Shown here in pieces: positions 45,403-56,910 of a stretch of 64,000 nt of DNA. The stretch lies in assembly GCA_905221605.1 (NCBI GenBank), contig CAJNDS010002401.1:1205542-1269541 (forward strand), written 5' to 3'. The notes under the pieces were generated by a model. It did not search any database and was not told the origin of the DNA. It saw nothing but the letters and a program-made list of their open reading frames with translations. The DNA is from Symbiodinium natans. Taxonomy: Eukaryota > Sar > Dinophyceae > Suessiales > Symbiodiniaceae. How positions within the stretch are numbered: the stretch's first letter is position 1; each line of letters opens with the position of its first letter. A program made the position numbers and the translations under genes.

Positions 45403-48400
45403 ATGACCAGCTCCTACGAGCCGGCGCGGCTACTCCTCACCGAGACCCTGCAGCAGCTGCAACTGCAGGCCAGGGAGTGCCAGGGTTTACGGTTTAGGGT
45501 TTGGGGTTGAGGGTTTGGGGTTTGGGGTTTGGGGTTTAGGGTAGCTAGTGCTTTCGGGTTCTAGTTCAGGGTCTAGGATTTCGGGTGTACGGTAGGGTGT
45601 AGGTGTTGCAGATGTTTGCGCGCCAAAGTTTCCTAATTAATTCCGAACAGCTGCAGGTGTAGAGGGTCGAGAAGTTCCATTTGTTCCCTCGCCTGGAGCT
45701 ACTTCCAAGAAGGGCTTCGGCTCGCGGGTTTGGGCTTGGTGTCATGTCTGAGCCCTAAGCCCCAGGAGTCCCTAAGCCTTCAGAACCCTACATCCGGAAG
45801 ACTTGAATTTCCCAAAACCCCCCCAGAAGCCGCTGAATATCCCCAAGCACCCTAGAACCCGAAACCCTTCATCATGAGGCGCAGCTATCTTATGTTGAGG
45901 GCGGGGGTTTAGGGGCCACGGCTCAGGGCTTCGGCTTGAGGGTTTTAGGGCTTATTCTCGGGTTTCATGAGCTCCAACTTACGAACTAGGAGTAGTTACG
46001 ACTAACCTGTAGGTAGATAGAGTCCCAGGAAGGGGGGTTGCAGACTTAACGATTGGTTTAGGGTTTAGGGTTTAGGGTTTAGGGTTTAGGGTTTAGGGTT
46101 TAGGGTTTAGGGTTTAGGGTTTAGGGTTTAGGGTTTAGGGGTAGCTACGACTAAGCTGTAGGCAGATAGGTCTAGTTCCCAGGAAGGGGGGTTGCAGACT
46201 GAGAGATGGTCCCGGGCCGTCGGATCAAGCCTGAAAGGTCAAGGATGACCGCGGACGCGACGCCGCCAAGGAGTTGGACCTGACAGAGGCCGGGGTTAGG
46301 GTTTAGGGTTTAGGGTTTAGGGTTTAGGGTTTAGGGTTTAGGGTTTAGAGTTCAGGGTTCAGGGTTCAGGGTTCGGGGTTTAGGGGTTTGGGGTATGTGC
46401 CGGAAGGATTCCGGATTTGCTGGTGGCTGTCACCTGTGTAGAGACGATAGCCGCCGTAGTCACGCTGTTGTGAGGTTGGTGTATGCAATATGTCATTTTC
46501 TTACCTGTACCCAAAGTAATAGCCGTACGGTAGATTTTCAGGGTCCCCTTTTAGTCAGAAATCCTCTTTTCAGGGACATCTTTCCTACTGGTCCATTTCT
46601 CTCTTTCAAGGACGAAGAGCCCCCACCTGGCCGGAACCGTCAAAGCCTAAAAGCCTAGCGGCCCCAAAGCCCCAAACCCGAAAAAGCCTGAAGCCCCAAA
46701 GCATTCACCACCAAGCCTTACAGCCTCGCAACACCTCAAAGGTCCTGAATGGGGGCTTTCGGGTTTGGGGTAAGTCATGGATCCTTCTTGGGCCATGCTT
46801 ATCGCATGCTCCCTGTAGCTTAGGGCACCCGCAGCGGTCTGCAACACCGAATGTACTGTCATTTCAAGTTCGACAAGCCCCTAAGGCCTAAAACCTAACT
46901 CTAACTACCCCCACCCCCTCCCTCCCAATGAAACCTTCTACTCCTTGTGTTGCTTCGCTGGGGAGGACGTCCGCGCTTTCCTGGCGGGCTCCCTCTACCC
47001 ACAAGGCGGAAGTGAAGGGGTTTATGGCTTTCGCCAAATTTTCATAGGGGTACCCTTTTTGGGGGGTCATTTAAGGGGATTCTCTTCTATTTTGGGGTAT
47101 GAAAGGGGTACCCCCTATTTGGGGAAGTACCCAAATTGTGCAGCTCAGAGGGGGGCGGGCACATGGAAGTGAGATCGCGGAGGGATGTGTTCTTGCAGGG
47201 AAGCAGCGCGATTGAGGTTACACCCTCCCTGGCGTTCGAGCTGCCTGTGCCCTCACGACACCGGAGTCTCCCAAGAAAAGCCTGACTGAACCCTAAACCC
47301 TCAACCCTCAACCCTAAAGCCTAAACCCTAAACCCTACAAAGGCGACGATGAGCCAGACATGGATACGCTGATGACGGTGGCAACCATGCCGAATCAGAA
47401 AAAGCCCTAAGTCCTGGAAACCCTAAACCCTGAACCCTACTGAGCCCCCTTATTACACATCATGCGGACTTGGTCATCCTCCAAAAGACGCAGTTGCACT
47501 TGGAGGCATAAGCGTAGTTCTCTCAATTCGGGTCGCCCTTTTTGTCATCCATTTGTTAATTGAGGAAACTACCCCCAAAAAAAAGCATCCTTAGGCCCTC
47601 CAAATCGACCTGCGGGTTGAGGGGGCCTCATATATTCAAGGCGGACGAACTCCAGCTCCGCATCTCCCAACACCCCGAACCCCCCCGGGTTCTCAAGCAC
47701 GTAGTAGAAACTCTGCAGCCCCCACCTTCCCAGAGCCTCTCGCAGCCGAGGTGACCAGCTACGAGGAGGCCCTGGTGGTGGGCTTCGAGAACCCGAGGAT
47801 GCGCGACGAGGCGTGAAGCTTTTCAAAGTAGCCTTCAGAGGTTGCCAACCCCCCGCCCCCCCCCCCCCCCACCCCCCAAAAGAAAAAGGAACCCTAAAAG
47901 AACCGATCTCCGGCTTGGGACATGGGGCTTCGAGAGAAGTTCGAAACACCCAAGGCCTAAGAACACCCGGACGCAAGATGCCTTCAAAAAGTTCCCTGGA
48001 GAAGCATCAATGCCGAGGAAGGTGCTGTCATTCTGGCATTCTAGCATCCTGGCACCCTCAGGGACCACAAGGAGGGAACCCTACCAGAAGCACCCCAACC
48101 TCCACAACCCTACAGACACCCCCAAACAAGCCTAAACCGCCGGCGGGCAGGTGCTTTTCGGGCTGCTGGTCCTTCTGGAGGCGGCCCTGCGGCGCGCTGC
48201 CCACGGCCCGGACTCCGCAGCCCGAAGCCCTTTCAAAACCTGCTCTCTAGGGGCCTTGATGATGAGAATATGGACCTTAATGATTCTAATAGGGTTTGGG
48301 GAGCCATTATGGTATAGTTATATAGGGGCCACTTTAATGGTTAGAATAGGGTTTTTGGGGTCTATGGTAGTATACTCATATTTAGGGGCCGGAGGGGAGT

Positions 48401-51400
48401 ACCATCAGTACTTAGTCCGACGCCTACATTACCTGTTTGGCGCAGGTTGCTCAAGAATCCGATAAGGGTTTTCGGGGGATAAGGGCTTAGGGTTTAGGGC
48501 GTAGATAGGTTTTGGGGGCTTTTGGGGTTTCGATGGGATGCAGAGCTTCAAGGTTTTAGGGCTTTTGGGGTTTGGATGGGCTTCGGGGCTTATCGTGTCG
48601 AGATGGGCATCAGGTTCCAGCGTTACTCGCCCGTAAGCCTTGCGCGCTTGGGATGGAGAGTGTTAGGGTCTAGGGACCTGGGGCCAAACGGGTCCTACAC
48701 CCAAAGCCACACAGGAGGCCGAACACCCTATAATAGTGGTCCTAGTAGGCCAAGTAAAACCCCAAAGCGCACCCCAGAACCCTAAAGCCCTCAAAGTAAG
48801 TCCAGTGGGCGTTGAGGTCATCATTGAAGAGCTTCCGCAGTGAGGGGGGCACCCTTAGCTTGGCGACGGGCTTCCGTGCCTCGTCAGCTTATTTGTTTCT
48901 TCTGAAAGGTGGTGCACCGGTGAGCTGCACTGTTGTGCGTGTGCTACGCCTATGGTGCAGCACCAGCAGCTGGACTTGGACTGGGGACACATCGGAAAGC
49001 ATCAAGCGCCTGGCGCAACCTGGCCCAGTGTTCGTGCGTACGGTGACGGAACGAAGATGGCTGCCGTCGTCTTCGGCGGCAACATGTGGAAAAAGCGCCG
49101 ATGGTGGCGCGAGTAGAGGACATCGGTGGGAATCGCCAAAGTCTGGACCAGGGCTTGGGACTGACAGCCCTGTTCGTAGTGCTTGCGATGCTGCGCTGTC
49201 CCGAGTTGGTTCTGCCACAATCCTAAATCATGGCGCCCAAAGCTGAAAAGACAAGCTCCTTAAACCACACAGCGGAAGCTAAGGCCTGAATACCTGTAGC
49301 GACTTAGCGTAGGGTGGGGGTTGAGGGTTGGGGTTTGGGGTGTAGAGAGGAAAGAAACAAAGGGAGAGATAAAGGAGGAGAGAAAGAGAGTGAGAGAGCG
49401 AAAAAGAGAGAGAGAGAGAGAGAGAGCGAGAGAAAGAGGGAGAGAGGGCGAGAGAGAGAAAGAGGGAGAGAGGGCGAGAGAGAGAGAGAGAGAGCCGAGA
49501 GAGAGAGAGAGAGAGACGAGACAGAGAGACGAGAGAGAGAGAGAGAGAGAGAGACGAGAGAGAGAGAGAGAGAGAGAGAAAAACCTTGCTTGCAACAAAC
49601 TCACAACAAACTTCTACTTCCATGGCCTTAGCCCTAAAAGCCCTAAAATCTACCCTGCCTGCGGCACCTCGGAACAACAAGTTCGGGAGCTGCCTGGGCA
49701 GTACGATCCGGTACATAGGTGGTCTTCGCTGTGGAGATCAGTTGCAGAGAGAGTCGAATTTGGATTCCTGCTGCCTCATAAGCCCACGGTGCCAAAAGAG
49801 GCGTCCAGACCTGAGCTTAAACCATACCACTAGCTTCGCCCCCTTGCACCCCCAATACCTGGTACAGAATGAGCCCACCATGTTGTTGTGGCTCTAGGAA
49901 ACTCAGGTCCATACCCTAAAACCCCTAAACCCTAAACCCTAAACCCTAAACCCTAAACCCTAAACCCTTCTTATGAACCCCAAACCCGAAGCCCTCAACC
50001 CATCTTCCTGGATCAGCTGCAGGTCCCTGGTCTTCGAGATGCTCTCCTTAAGTGTTGGGGTTGCATGCTGGAACCTTCCCTAAACCCTATGCCCTGAGCC
50101 CGAAGGCGGAAGTGAGCCTTAATTATACGAAGGGTTTAGGGTTTAGGGTTTAGGGATACGAAGGGGCTTCATTGTTGGACATGCCGCGGCGATGTTGGGT
50201 TGAGGATCTACTCCTACGTTGATGGTGAAGATCAAGCTTGCTTGCGCACTTGCCAATGTGGCATGCCTTGCGCCTCCTGGGGGGGGGCGGGGGGGGGAGG
50301 GGCAGGGTAAGACCCCCTAAACGCTAAACCCTAAACCCCTGGACTCGTTGATTGGAGGTGACTCTCACCCCACCGGTCAACGTCGATGAGGTTGATGCCG
50401 AGATCGTCGTCGTGGCAGGCTGTGTGTTGGTGAATGCCGAAGCTATCCCATGTCGTGCCAGAAGCATCATCTCGCATACCGCAGACCCCTAACAGAGAGC
50501 TTCTAAACCCAAAACCCTAAACCCTAAACCCTAAACCCTAGACCCTAGACCCCTAACCCCTAACCCCTAACCCCTAAACCCTAAACCCTAAACCCTAAAC
50601 CCTAAACCCTAAACCCCAAACCCTAAACCCTAAACCCTAAACCCTAAACCCTAAACCCTACCCGCAGGATGCGCGTTGGGATTCGTGGCGCCTGGCCAGC
50701 CACCCCACGTGCTCCATGTGGACCCGGACACGGAAACGGCGCGCGCGGGGGATTTCAACCCACAGTGCTTCCAGGGTTCCAAAAGGACCCTAAACCTTAC
50801 TTCGCCAATAAATGAACTTTAAACCTTTGGGTTTTCCTTATTGTGTATGAATGATCAAGTTCAGTCTGTTTATTCCTTGGCTATCGGAGAAGTAAGATAA
50901 TTCAGTCTCCCTAGACTTCACAGGTAGAATCTGAGAGTATCTTGCGTGCTTGCGAAAGATACTTGTATACCGTACTCCCAAAGCCAGGTAGAAGATTTCT
51001 GGACCATGGGCTTGAACAGGGATGTCTCCTTGAGTCCTTAGGGTTTAGGGTTTAGGGTTTAGGGTTCACCGTCATGGAGCGACAACCCCCCGCAAAACCC
51101 AAGAACCCGAGCCCCTGAATTTTGATGAACCCGGCAAACCCTGATATCCGGACTCCGCACCCTGGGCTCCCCTTAAACCCTAAACCCTAAACCCTAAACC
51201 CTAAGCCCTAAGCCCTAAGCCCTAAACGCCCTCTGCAATCCCCAAGCTGCACCAGAAAGCCCCACACCCCGTAGCGCGTGCCCCACTGCTTTGAAAGGCC
51301 AAGCATGGCATTCAGAGCGATGACCTGCTGCTGAGCATCGACGGTGCTCCCTTCTTGCCTTTTGTTTGGGGGTTTAGGGTTTAGGGTTATAGGGTTTAGG

Positions 51401-52826
51401 GTTCAGGGTTCAGGGTTCAGGGTTGAACGGTTTAGGGTTTAGGGCTTAGGGTTTAGGGGTTAAGGTTGCAAAAGGAATGTTTGCAGCTGTAGGGCTGTAG
51501 GGCTAGGGTTTTGGGCTTGACATCTGAAGGAGCAGATTCTTTCACGCACATGGAGGGCATGAATCTTAATCAACGGGGATTAGGATTTCGGGGATTTGCG
51601 CAATTGGGGTTTTCAGGGCTTGAGGGCCCCAACCGCTGGACCCTAGTCCTGTTGGTTCTGACATGAGCTATATATACTAGGCTATCAGACCCACGCCTTC
51701 GCGTGGCCCTAAACCCTGAACCCTGAGCCCTGAACCCTAAACCCTGCACACTAACCTGAAATCCTAAACCTTCAGCCCTCAGGCCTCCAAACTCTGAACT
51801 CTGCATGAACTGGGCGCCGTTGCCCCCGAGCCGTTTGTCCCCCTCCCCCTCGTGGTTGCGGGGTGTGCGGTTTGAGCTTTGGTGGCCTAGGTCAGGTTCA
51901 GGGAAATGGTTCAACTAGGGTTCCAGGTTTGAGATTTAGGGGTGTAGGGGTTTAGGGGTTTAGGGGTTCAAAGGTTAGGGGCTTAGGGGCCAGAAGTTTA
52001 GGGGTGTCGGGGTTTAGGGGCTTTTAGATTTAGGGGTTTGGGGGTGTTTTTGGGGGGTTTAGGGGGGGGGGGGTTTAGGGCTTAGGGCGTAAGTGCTGAC
52101 GGGCGGATGCTTGAAGTTCTCAACTCATGCCTTTCGCCCGAAGCCCAACCCTGAACCTCCCCTCCCCTAAAGCCCGAAGCCCTAAACCCATCTCCCCTCA
52201 CCCTCGCCCTCCCCCCCCCTCCCCCCCAAAAAAAGGCATAATCTATATATATATATATATTGTATATCTGTATATATATATATATAAATAAATTATAACG
52301 AGCCAAAGCCAAACAACTCTGAAGCCAACATCCGAAGACCCTCCGCAAGGCCAGGACATCGCTCAGTTGAATCAGGACAAAGTGGCGGCCCTCCTTAGGG
52401 CGCGCCCGTGCTCGTGGTTTTTTGGGGGTTCAGAGTTTAGAGGGTTTGGGGTTTAGGGTTTAGGGTCCAGAGTTTGAGGGTTTAGGGTTTGGGGTTTAGG
52501 GTTTAGGGTTTAGGGGTCTCCAGATTCTCAAGGGTTGTTTCCATGGTTGTTGGTAGCAGTTCAGGGGCTTCACGTTCATAGAAAGTGACGAGCTCGAAAT
52601 GCCCAAATCCTGTCACTCGTGGGCCCCGTGTGCGGTTTTGGCTGTGGCAGTCTACAGTGTAAGGCACTGCATCCTGCGTTAGATTTCTCCGCAACGCACC
52701 AAACGTGCCTAAACCCTAAACCCTAAACCCTAAGCCCTAAGCCCTAAACCCCCTCTCCCAAACCCCCCGTCAACCCTGCAGACGGCGAAGACCCTCGTCT
52801 TCGAGCGGCCAGCCGGCGCTGGAGAG
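45403..52826 (+). CDS. PDZ-domain protein (multi-exon)
   Basis: PDZ domains bind C-terminal peptides or scaffold partners. Five exons join in phase into one domain: 50358-50418 (PVNVDEVDAEIVVVAG), 50668-50738 (ALGFVAPGQPPHVLHVD, the carboxylate-binding loop in the position of GLGF), 51298-51343 (AKHGIQSDDLLLSIDG, the GD.LLSI.G strand), 52350-52399 (QDIAQLNQDKVAALLR, helix 2), 52782-52826 (TAKTLVFERPAG, last strand). Donors are GC (50419, 50739, 52400, 52827) and GT (51344). Possible upstream exons on the same strand: 45403-45468 (starts MTSSYEPARLLLTETLQQLQ), 46244-46288 (DDRGRDAAKELDLTE), about 47341-47400 (DEPDMDTLMTVATMPNQ), 47751-47810 (VTSYEEALVVGFENPRMRDE), 48151-48180 (VLFGLLVLLE). The ATG at 45403 lies about 740 bp after the preceding gene's stop. 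The PDZ part is well supported. The upstream exons and the 3' end are tentative. Confidence 0.7.
46054..46140. repeat. TTTAGGG array flanked by a direct duplication
   Basis: Twelve units lie between two similar unique segments (about 45990-46050 and 46143-46203). Each contains a CTGTAGG.AGATAG motif and GGAAGGGGGGTTGCAGACT. Confidence 0.95.
48250..48432. mobile_element. Family D elements, tandem or nested pair
   Basis: Two left-end copies (CTTAATGATTCTAATAGGGT near 48276 and TTTAATGGTTAGAATAGGGT near 48333) share one right end (AGTCCGACGCCTACA). It suggests insertion of one copy into another. Confidence 0.65.
49372..49580. repeat. GA-rich microsatellite
   Basis: Long (GA)n and GAGAGAGC/GAGACGAG units. 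Arg/Glu and Ser/Leu ORFs here are repeat by-products. Confidence 0.95.
50510..50660. repeat. CCCTAAA array at an acceptor
   Basis: About 20 units with CCCTAGA and CCCCTAA variants run up to the acceptor of the PDZ exon at 50668. Confidence 0.95.
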
Positions 52827-53663
52827 GCTGGAGACGAGGAGCTGGGGTTTAGGGTTTTGGGTTTAGGGTTTTGGGTTTAGGGTTTAGGGTCTTGGGTTTT
52901 GGGTTTAGGGTTTAGGGTTTAGGGTTCAGGGTTGCGCCCCGGGGTGATCGGTTCAGATGAGGGTTTGGGGTTTAGGGCTTAGGGCTTAGGGTTTAGGGTT
53001 TCGGGTTTAGGGTTTAGGGTATAGGCATAGGGGTTTAGGGTTTAGGGCTCGCATTTGGGGATTGCGTGATTGCTCAATTAAAGTATTGCTCCACATGGCC
53101 TGGCGTGACATGCCAAAATGGGGAAGGGCATGTAAGGGGACGCTCACAGCGGCTACCACACTGGAACCCTAAGCCTTCACCCCACTGAAGGAGAATTCTG
53201 CGGCTTACGACTCGCCCCAAAACAAAACAGCGCCAAAAAACCCAACAATGACCGGCCCTTGCGAAGGAGGCTGGGCAAGCGCGCCCGGCTGAGGACAGGG
53301 AGGGCAGGGGGAGGGGGTGTAGTCCATCTGAGGCTCATAACGGGCCTTGGCCCTGTGTGTAGGGGGTTGACACCCCTTGATGGTTCTCATGGGCTGCATG
53401 GCTTCGCCAATTTCTGGGTACAGGCTTTGGGAGTCTTAGGTTTCGGGCTAACCCTGTAAACCAGCAACCTTTCAGGGTTTGGGATCTGAGGGCTCTAGGC
53501 GGGCCACGTCTCTGTGGGGAATGCGATCTTCATTACCCGACCCCCACCCTCGAACTCCTAAATTCTTCATTCGAAACCCTAAGCCCTACCGTCAGACCCT
53601 AACCGTAGCCCAGTCCAACCATCCTTCCATCTCCATACACACATTCCCTCCCCCCCACCCCCC

Positions 53664-53960
53664 TAAACCCTAAACCCTAAACCCTAAACCCTAAACCCTA
53701 AACCCTAAACCCTAAACCCTAAACCCTAAACCCTAAACCCTAAACCCTAAACCCTATAAACCCTATAAACCCTATAAACCCTATAAACCCTATAAACCCT
53801 ATAAACCCTATAAACCCTATAACCCTATAAACCCTATAAACCCTATAAACCCTATAAACCCTATAAACCCTATAAACCCTATAAACCCTATAAACCCTAT
53901 AAACCCTATAAACCCTAAACCCTAAACCCTAAACCCTAAACCCTAACCCTAAACCCTACA
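53664..53960. repeat. CCCTAAA array with a (CCCTATAAA)n core
   Basis: Canonical 7-mers (53664-53755) are followed by about 18 copies of a 9-mer CCCTATAAA (to about 53918), then canonical units again. The 9-mer is the 7-mer with a TA insertion. Confidence 0.95.
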
Positions 53961-54043
53961 CATTTCGGAGGAGCCGAGGGCGGTCGAAGCCAGGGCTCCC
54001 GCTCAGGCCGAGGGCTTTTGACTTCTTGTGGGGGGTATTGTCG

Positions 54044-54113
54044 GTAGGGTTTAGGGTTTAGGGTTTAGGGTTTAGGGTTTAGGGTTTAGGGTTTAGGGTT
54101 TAGGGTTTAGGGA
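54044..54113. repeat. TTTAGGG array
   Basis: Ten perfect units in the spacer downstream of the PDZ exons. Confidence 0.95.
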
Positions 54114-54523
54114 TGTGTCTGGGTCACTTTGATGCTTAACGCTGTCATGGGATCCATTGACAGCCTCGCTTTCTGGAAGTGCAATGCTGCAAGCCCGTAG
54201 AACCAATGTACTTTGTTACTTTTGCTTGCCCTCGCCTTTTCAACCATTCAGCGTTCTGTGGTCATGATTCCCGAAACCCTAAACCCAAACCCTAAACCCT
54301 AAACCCTAAACCCTAAACCTTAAACCCTAAAACCCTAAACCCTAAACCCTAAACCCCAAACCCCAAACCCGAAACCCTAAACCCTAAACCCTAAACTAAA
54401 ACCCCAAACCCAAAACCCTAAACCCCAAACCTTCTAAAGACGCCCTCCTTGGGACCTCTTTTGGGCAGGCTCAGAGGAGCCGCTCCAGAAGGCCCAGCTG
54501 TCTTGAGAGGTTCTGAGAAGCTT

Positions 54524-54745
54524 CGTAGGGTTTTAGGGTTTTAGGGTTTTGGGGTTTTAGGGTTTTAGGGTTTTAGGGTTTTAGGGTTTTAGGGTTTTAG
54601 GGTTTTAGGGTTTTAGGGTTTTAGGGTTTTAGGGTTTTAGGGTTTTAGGGTCTTAGGGTCTTAGGGTCTTAGGGTTTTAGGGTTTTAGGGTTTTAGGGTT
54701 TTAGGGTTTTAGGGTTTTAGGGTTTTAGGGTTTTAGGGTTTGGGG
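54524..54745. repeat. (TTTTAGGG)n 8-mer array
   Basis: About 26 copies of the 8-mer TTTTAGGG, including three adjacent TCTTAGGG copies. A block of CCCTAAA and mixed units lies just upstream (54272-54432). Confidence 0.95.
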
Positions 54746-54949
54746 TCTTAGGCTTCATAATAGGGTTTCTAATGGGGCTTATAGAGTTTCGTAGGGTTTT
54801 AGGGTTTTGGCTCAAGTTCGTAGGGTTGTAGGGTTTGAGGTTTTAGGGGCTTAGGGCTTAGGGTTGTTTAGGTTGCAAATAGGGCTTGTAAGGGTCTTGC
54901 GGGTTTGCAGGTCTTTATAGGGTTTAGCAGGGTTTCCGGGTTTAGATCT

Positions 54950-55064
54950 AAGGGTAGTTTCATGGGTCCCTTAGGTTCTGAAGTATGGGCCCCTGGGTTG
55001 TATAAGGTTTAAAAGGGGTATATAAGGGGTCGCCCTGTTAAGGGCCCATAGAACTACCCTGAGA
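54950..55064. mobile_element. Hairpin element, other family
   Basis: AAGGGTAGTTTCATGGGTCC pairs imperfectly with GGGCCCATAGAACTACCCT. The centre has TATAAGG-type repeats. No ORF. Confidence 0.6.
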
Positions 55065-55661
55065 TACCGCTAGACTTTATCCTGCTGCAGGGGCAGAAGA
55101 CACCGCGAGTCCAATCATGCAGAAGAGAGGCAGGTGAAGACGCGTCTCGGGCTGTTCTTGACCAGACCCCCAAGCCCTAAACCCTGAAACCTAGGTTACC
55201 TGGGAATGCTATCAAGGGAGTTTTTCACATTGCTCCGCAGCTACGGTTGAAAAGTAGGTGCGGGGTTCTGATAAGGTTTGAAAGCCGCTGGAGAGTTGCC
55301 CGAAAGCACCCGGCCCGATGTTGCTTGAAGGAAGCCGCTGTACACAACCCCAACAAGACTTGAGGGCGATCCTGATGCTTGGTCTCATGAGATTGTCAGT
55401 TCTCTAATATATTGTCCCTTTTTGGGGTGCCCGAAATAAGAGGGGCCGCCTCATAATAAGGACCCCCTAAAAGGACCATCTTTTCGAGAAGTGACGACAT
55501 GAACTCGAGTTCGGAATGCTGAAATGTGAAACACACGTCCTTCCCGCACACAGCTGACGCCCTGAAGCCCTGAAGCCCTGACCCCTCCACCTCTTAAACC
55601 CTGACGCCCTCAAGTATTATGCCCTTAGCAACCCAAAACCCTACACCCTAAACCCTAAACC

Positions 55662-56054
55662 CTAAACCCTAAACCCTAAGATCCCAATACCCACAACACC
55701 AAGCAGGCCAACCCCTGGTCCGCCACCCGACACGGCACCGCCCGGGTACCCCCCGGTGCAGCCGCCGGGGTGCCTGGTTTGAGGGTACGGGGGTGGGTTT
55801 TTAGTCATGGATTTCTTTTTATTCATACTTTGTTGTGACCTTTGACCTTGGGCAGGTCCAGAGGCACCTAAAGGTGGGTAATCTTCATTTGGTTGTGCCA
55901 TTTGTGCATAATTTCCACCTTGATGTTGAGGGTTTTGATACCTCTGATTTGGTCCATATTGTCCATAATCACCTTGTGCAGGATAATTTGAATATCCTCC
56001 GTTTCCATTGTTACTACCATAATATCCTTGGGGTGGTTGATACCCATATGGCAT
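55662..56054 (-). CDS. Low-complexity Q/N/G/Y-rich ORF on the minus strand
   Basis: The minus-strand ORF starts with ATG at 56054. About 95 residues are rich in Gln, Asn, Gly, Tyr and Pro (opening MPYGYQPPQGYYGSNNGNGG), followed by a Lys-rich patch (MNKKKSMTK) and a Pro/Gly-rich tail. It then runs into telomere-like repeat, which is unlikely to be protein-coding, so the true end is probably a splice site near 55780. The base composition is clearly more AT-rich than the flanking exons. It is the only convincing coding-like stretch on the minus strand. The composition resembles prion-like RNA-binding tails, but there is no folded domain to name it. It may also be a repeat-derived false ORF. Confidence 0.4.
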   Translation of the reverse strand: MPYGYQPPQGYYGSNNGNGGYSNYPAQGDYGQYGPNQRYQNPQHQGGNYAQMAQPNEDYPPLGASGPAQGQRSQQSMNKKKSMTKNPPPYPQTRHPGGCTGGYPGGAVSGGGPGVGLLGVVGIGILGFRV

Positions 56055-56910
56055 ATTATTTATAGGGTTTAGGGTTTAGGGTTTAGGGTTTAAAGTTTAG
56101 GGGGTAGAGGGTTTAGGGTTTAGGGTTAAGGGGATGTGTAGGGTGTTAGGGCTTGAGGAGTTGGGAGGGCTTGGAGCTTGCAGGTGAAAGTCGTGGGTTT
56201 GAAGTTGGAATACATTGCTAAAGAAACCCAAAACAAATTGCAGCAAGTGGCGGGAGTCCGGGGAGCAGTCCGGGCTTGGAGCTTGGGCATAATTTTTGAA
56301 TGTCCTTGTTTTCGGGGGGGTTGGGGGGCGCGGGGTCCAATTCTGGGTTTAGGCTTTAGGGCTTGGGGTTGAGGGTTTAAGTCTGCTGTAGGTGCGTAGT
56401 TTTCAGGGCATCTGCTGGCAGGGCGTCGACGAGCACGTGCGTTAAACTGAACAGAGTAGATTCCGCAAACGGCTTGCGTCATGTGCCTTGGCTAGCAGGT
56501 TTTTCTTTGCAAGGCACAGCAAGGCGTCTGACCGTTGCCTGCAAGCCACATGACCTCGTGTTCACAAGTTCGAGCTATTGGCTTCAGGAACTGATCCTGA
56601 TGCCATAACCCCTGGGCCCAAAATCTGCAACCACCTTGCCCATTATGCCCATGATCAGATCGTCGAGAAGCCAGCGGGGCACAGCGCTTTAGGAGGGTCC
56701 CCGAGATGGGCTGGGAGTCTTCTGAAAACTCGCAGGAACTGATCTTCTCGTCCCCCCTAGACCTGAACCTGAGCCCAAGTCCGCCTCTCAAACCCTAAAG
56801 CCTAAACCCAAAACCCCTAACCCCTAACCCCTAAGCCCTAAACCCTAAGCCCTAAACCCTAAACCCAAGCCGCAACCCCTGCAATCCTCGAGCGATGATC
56901 CCAGCTCGCC

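Larger units (their letters stand above)
52840..55660. other. Telomere-repeat-rich spacer, no supported gene
   Basis: Dominated by TTTAGGG, CCCTATAAA and TTTTAGGG arrays plus one hairpin element. The 53200-53450 segment has short ORFs on both strands without motifs. Confidence 0.5.

Noticed and set aside
48812-49246. 144-codon plus-strand frame and its 109-codon antisense frame
   Set aside because: Composition is Ser/Arg/Thr-rich with no domain and both strands are open; not enough to call a gene.
53259-53673. Short plus-strand frames in the spacer after the PDZ exons
   Set aside because: They run into telomere-like repeat derivatives and show no recognisable motif or donor/acceptor pairing.
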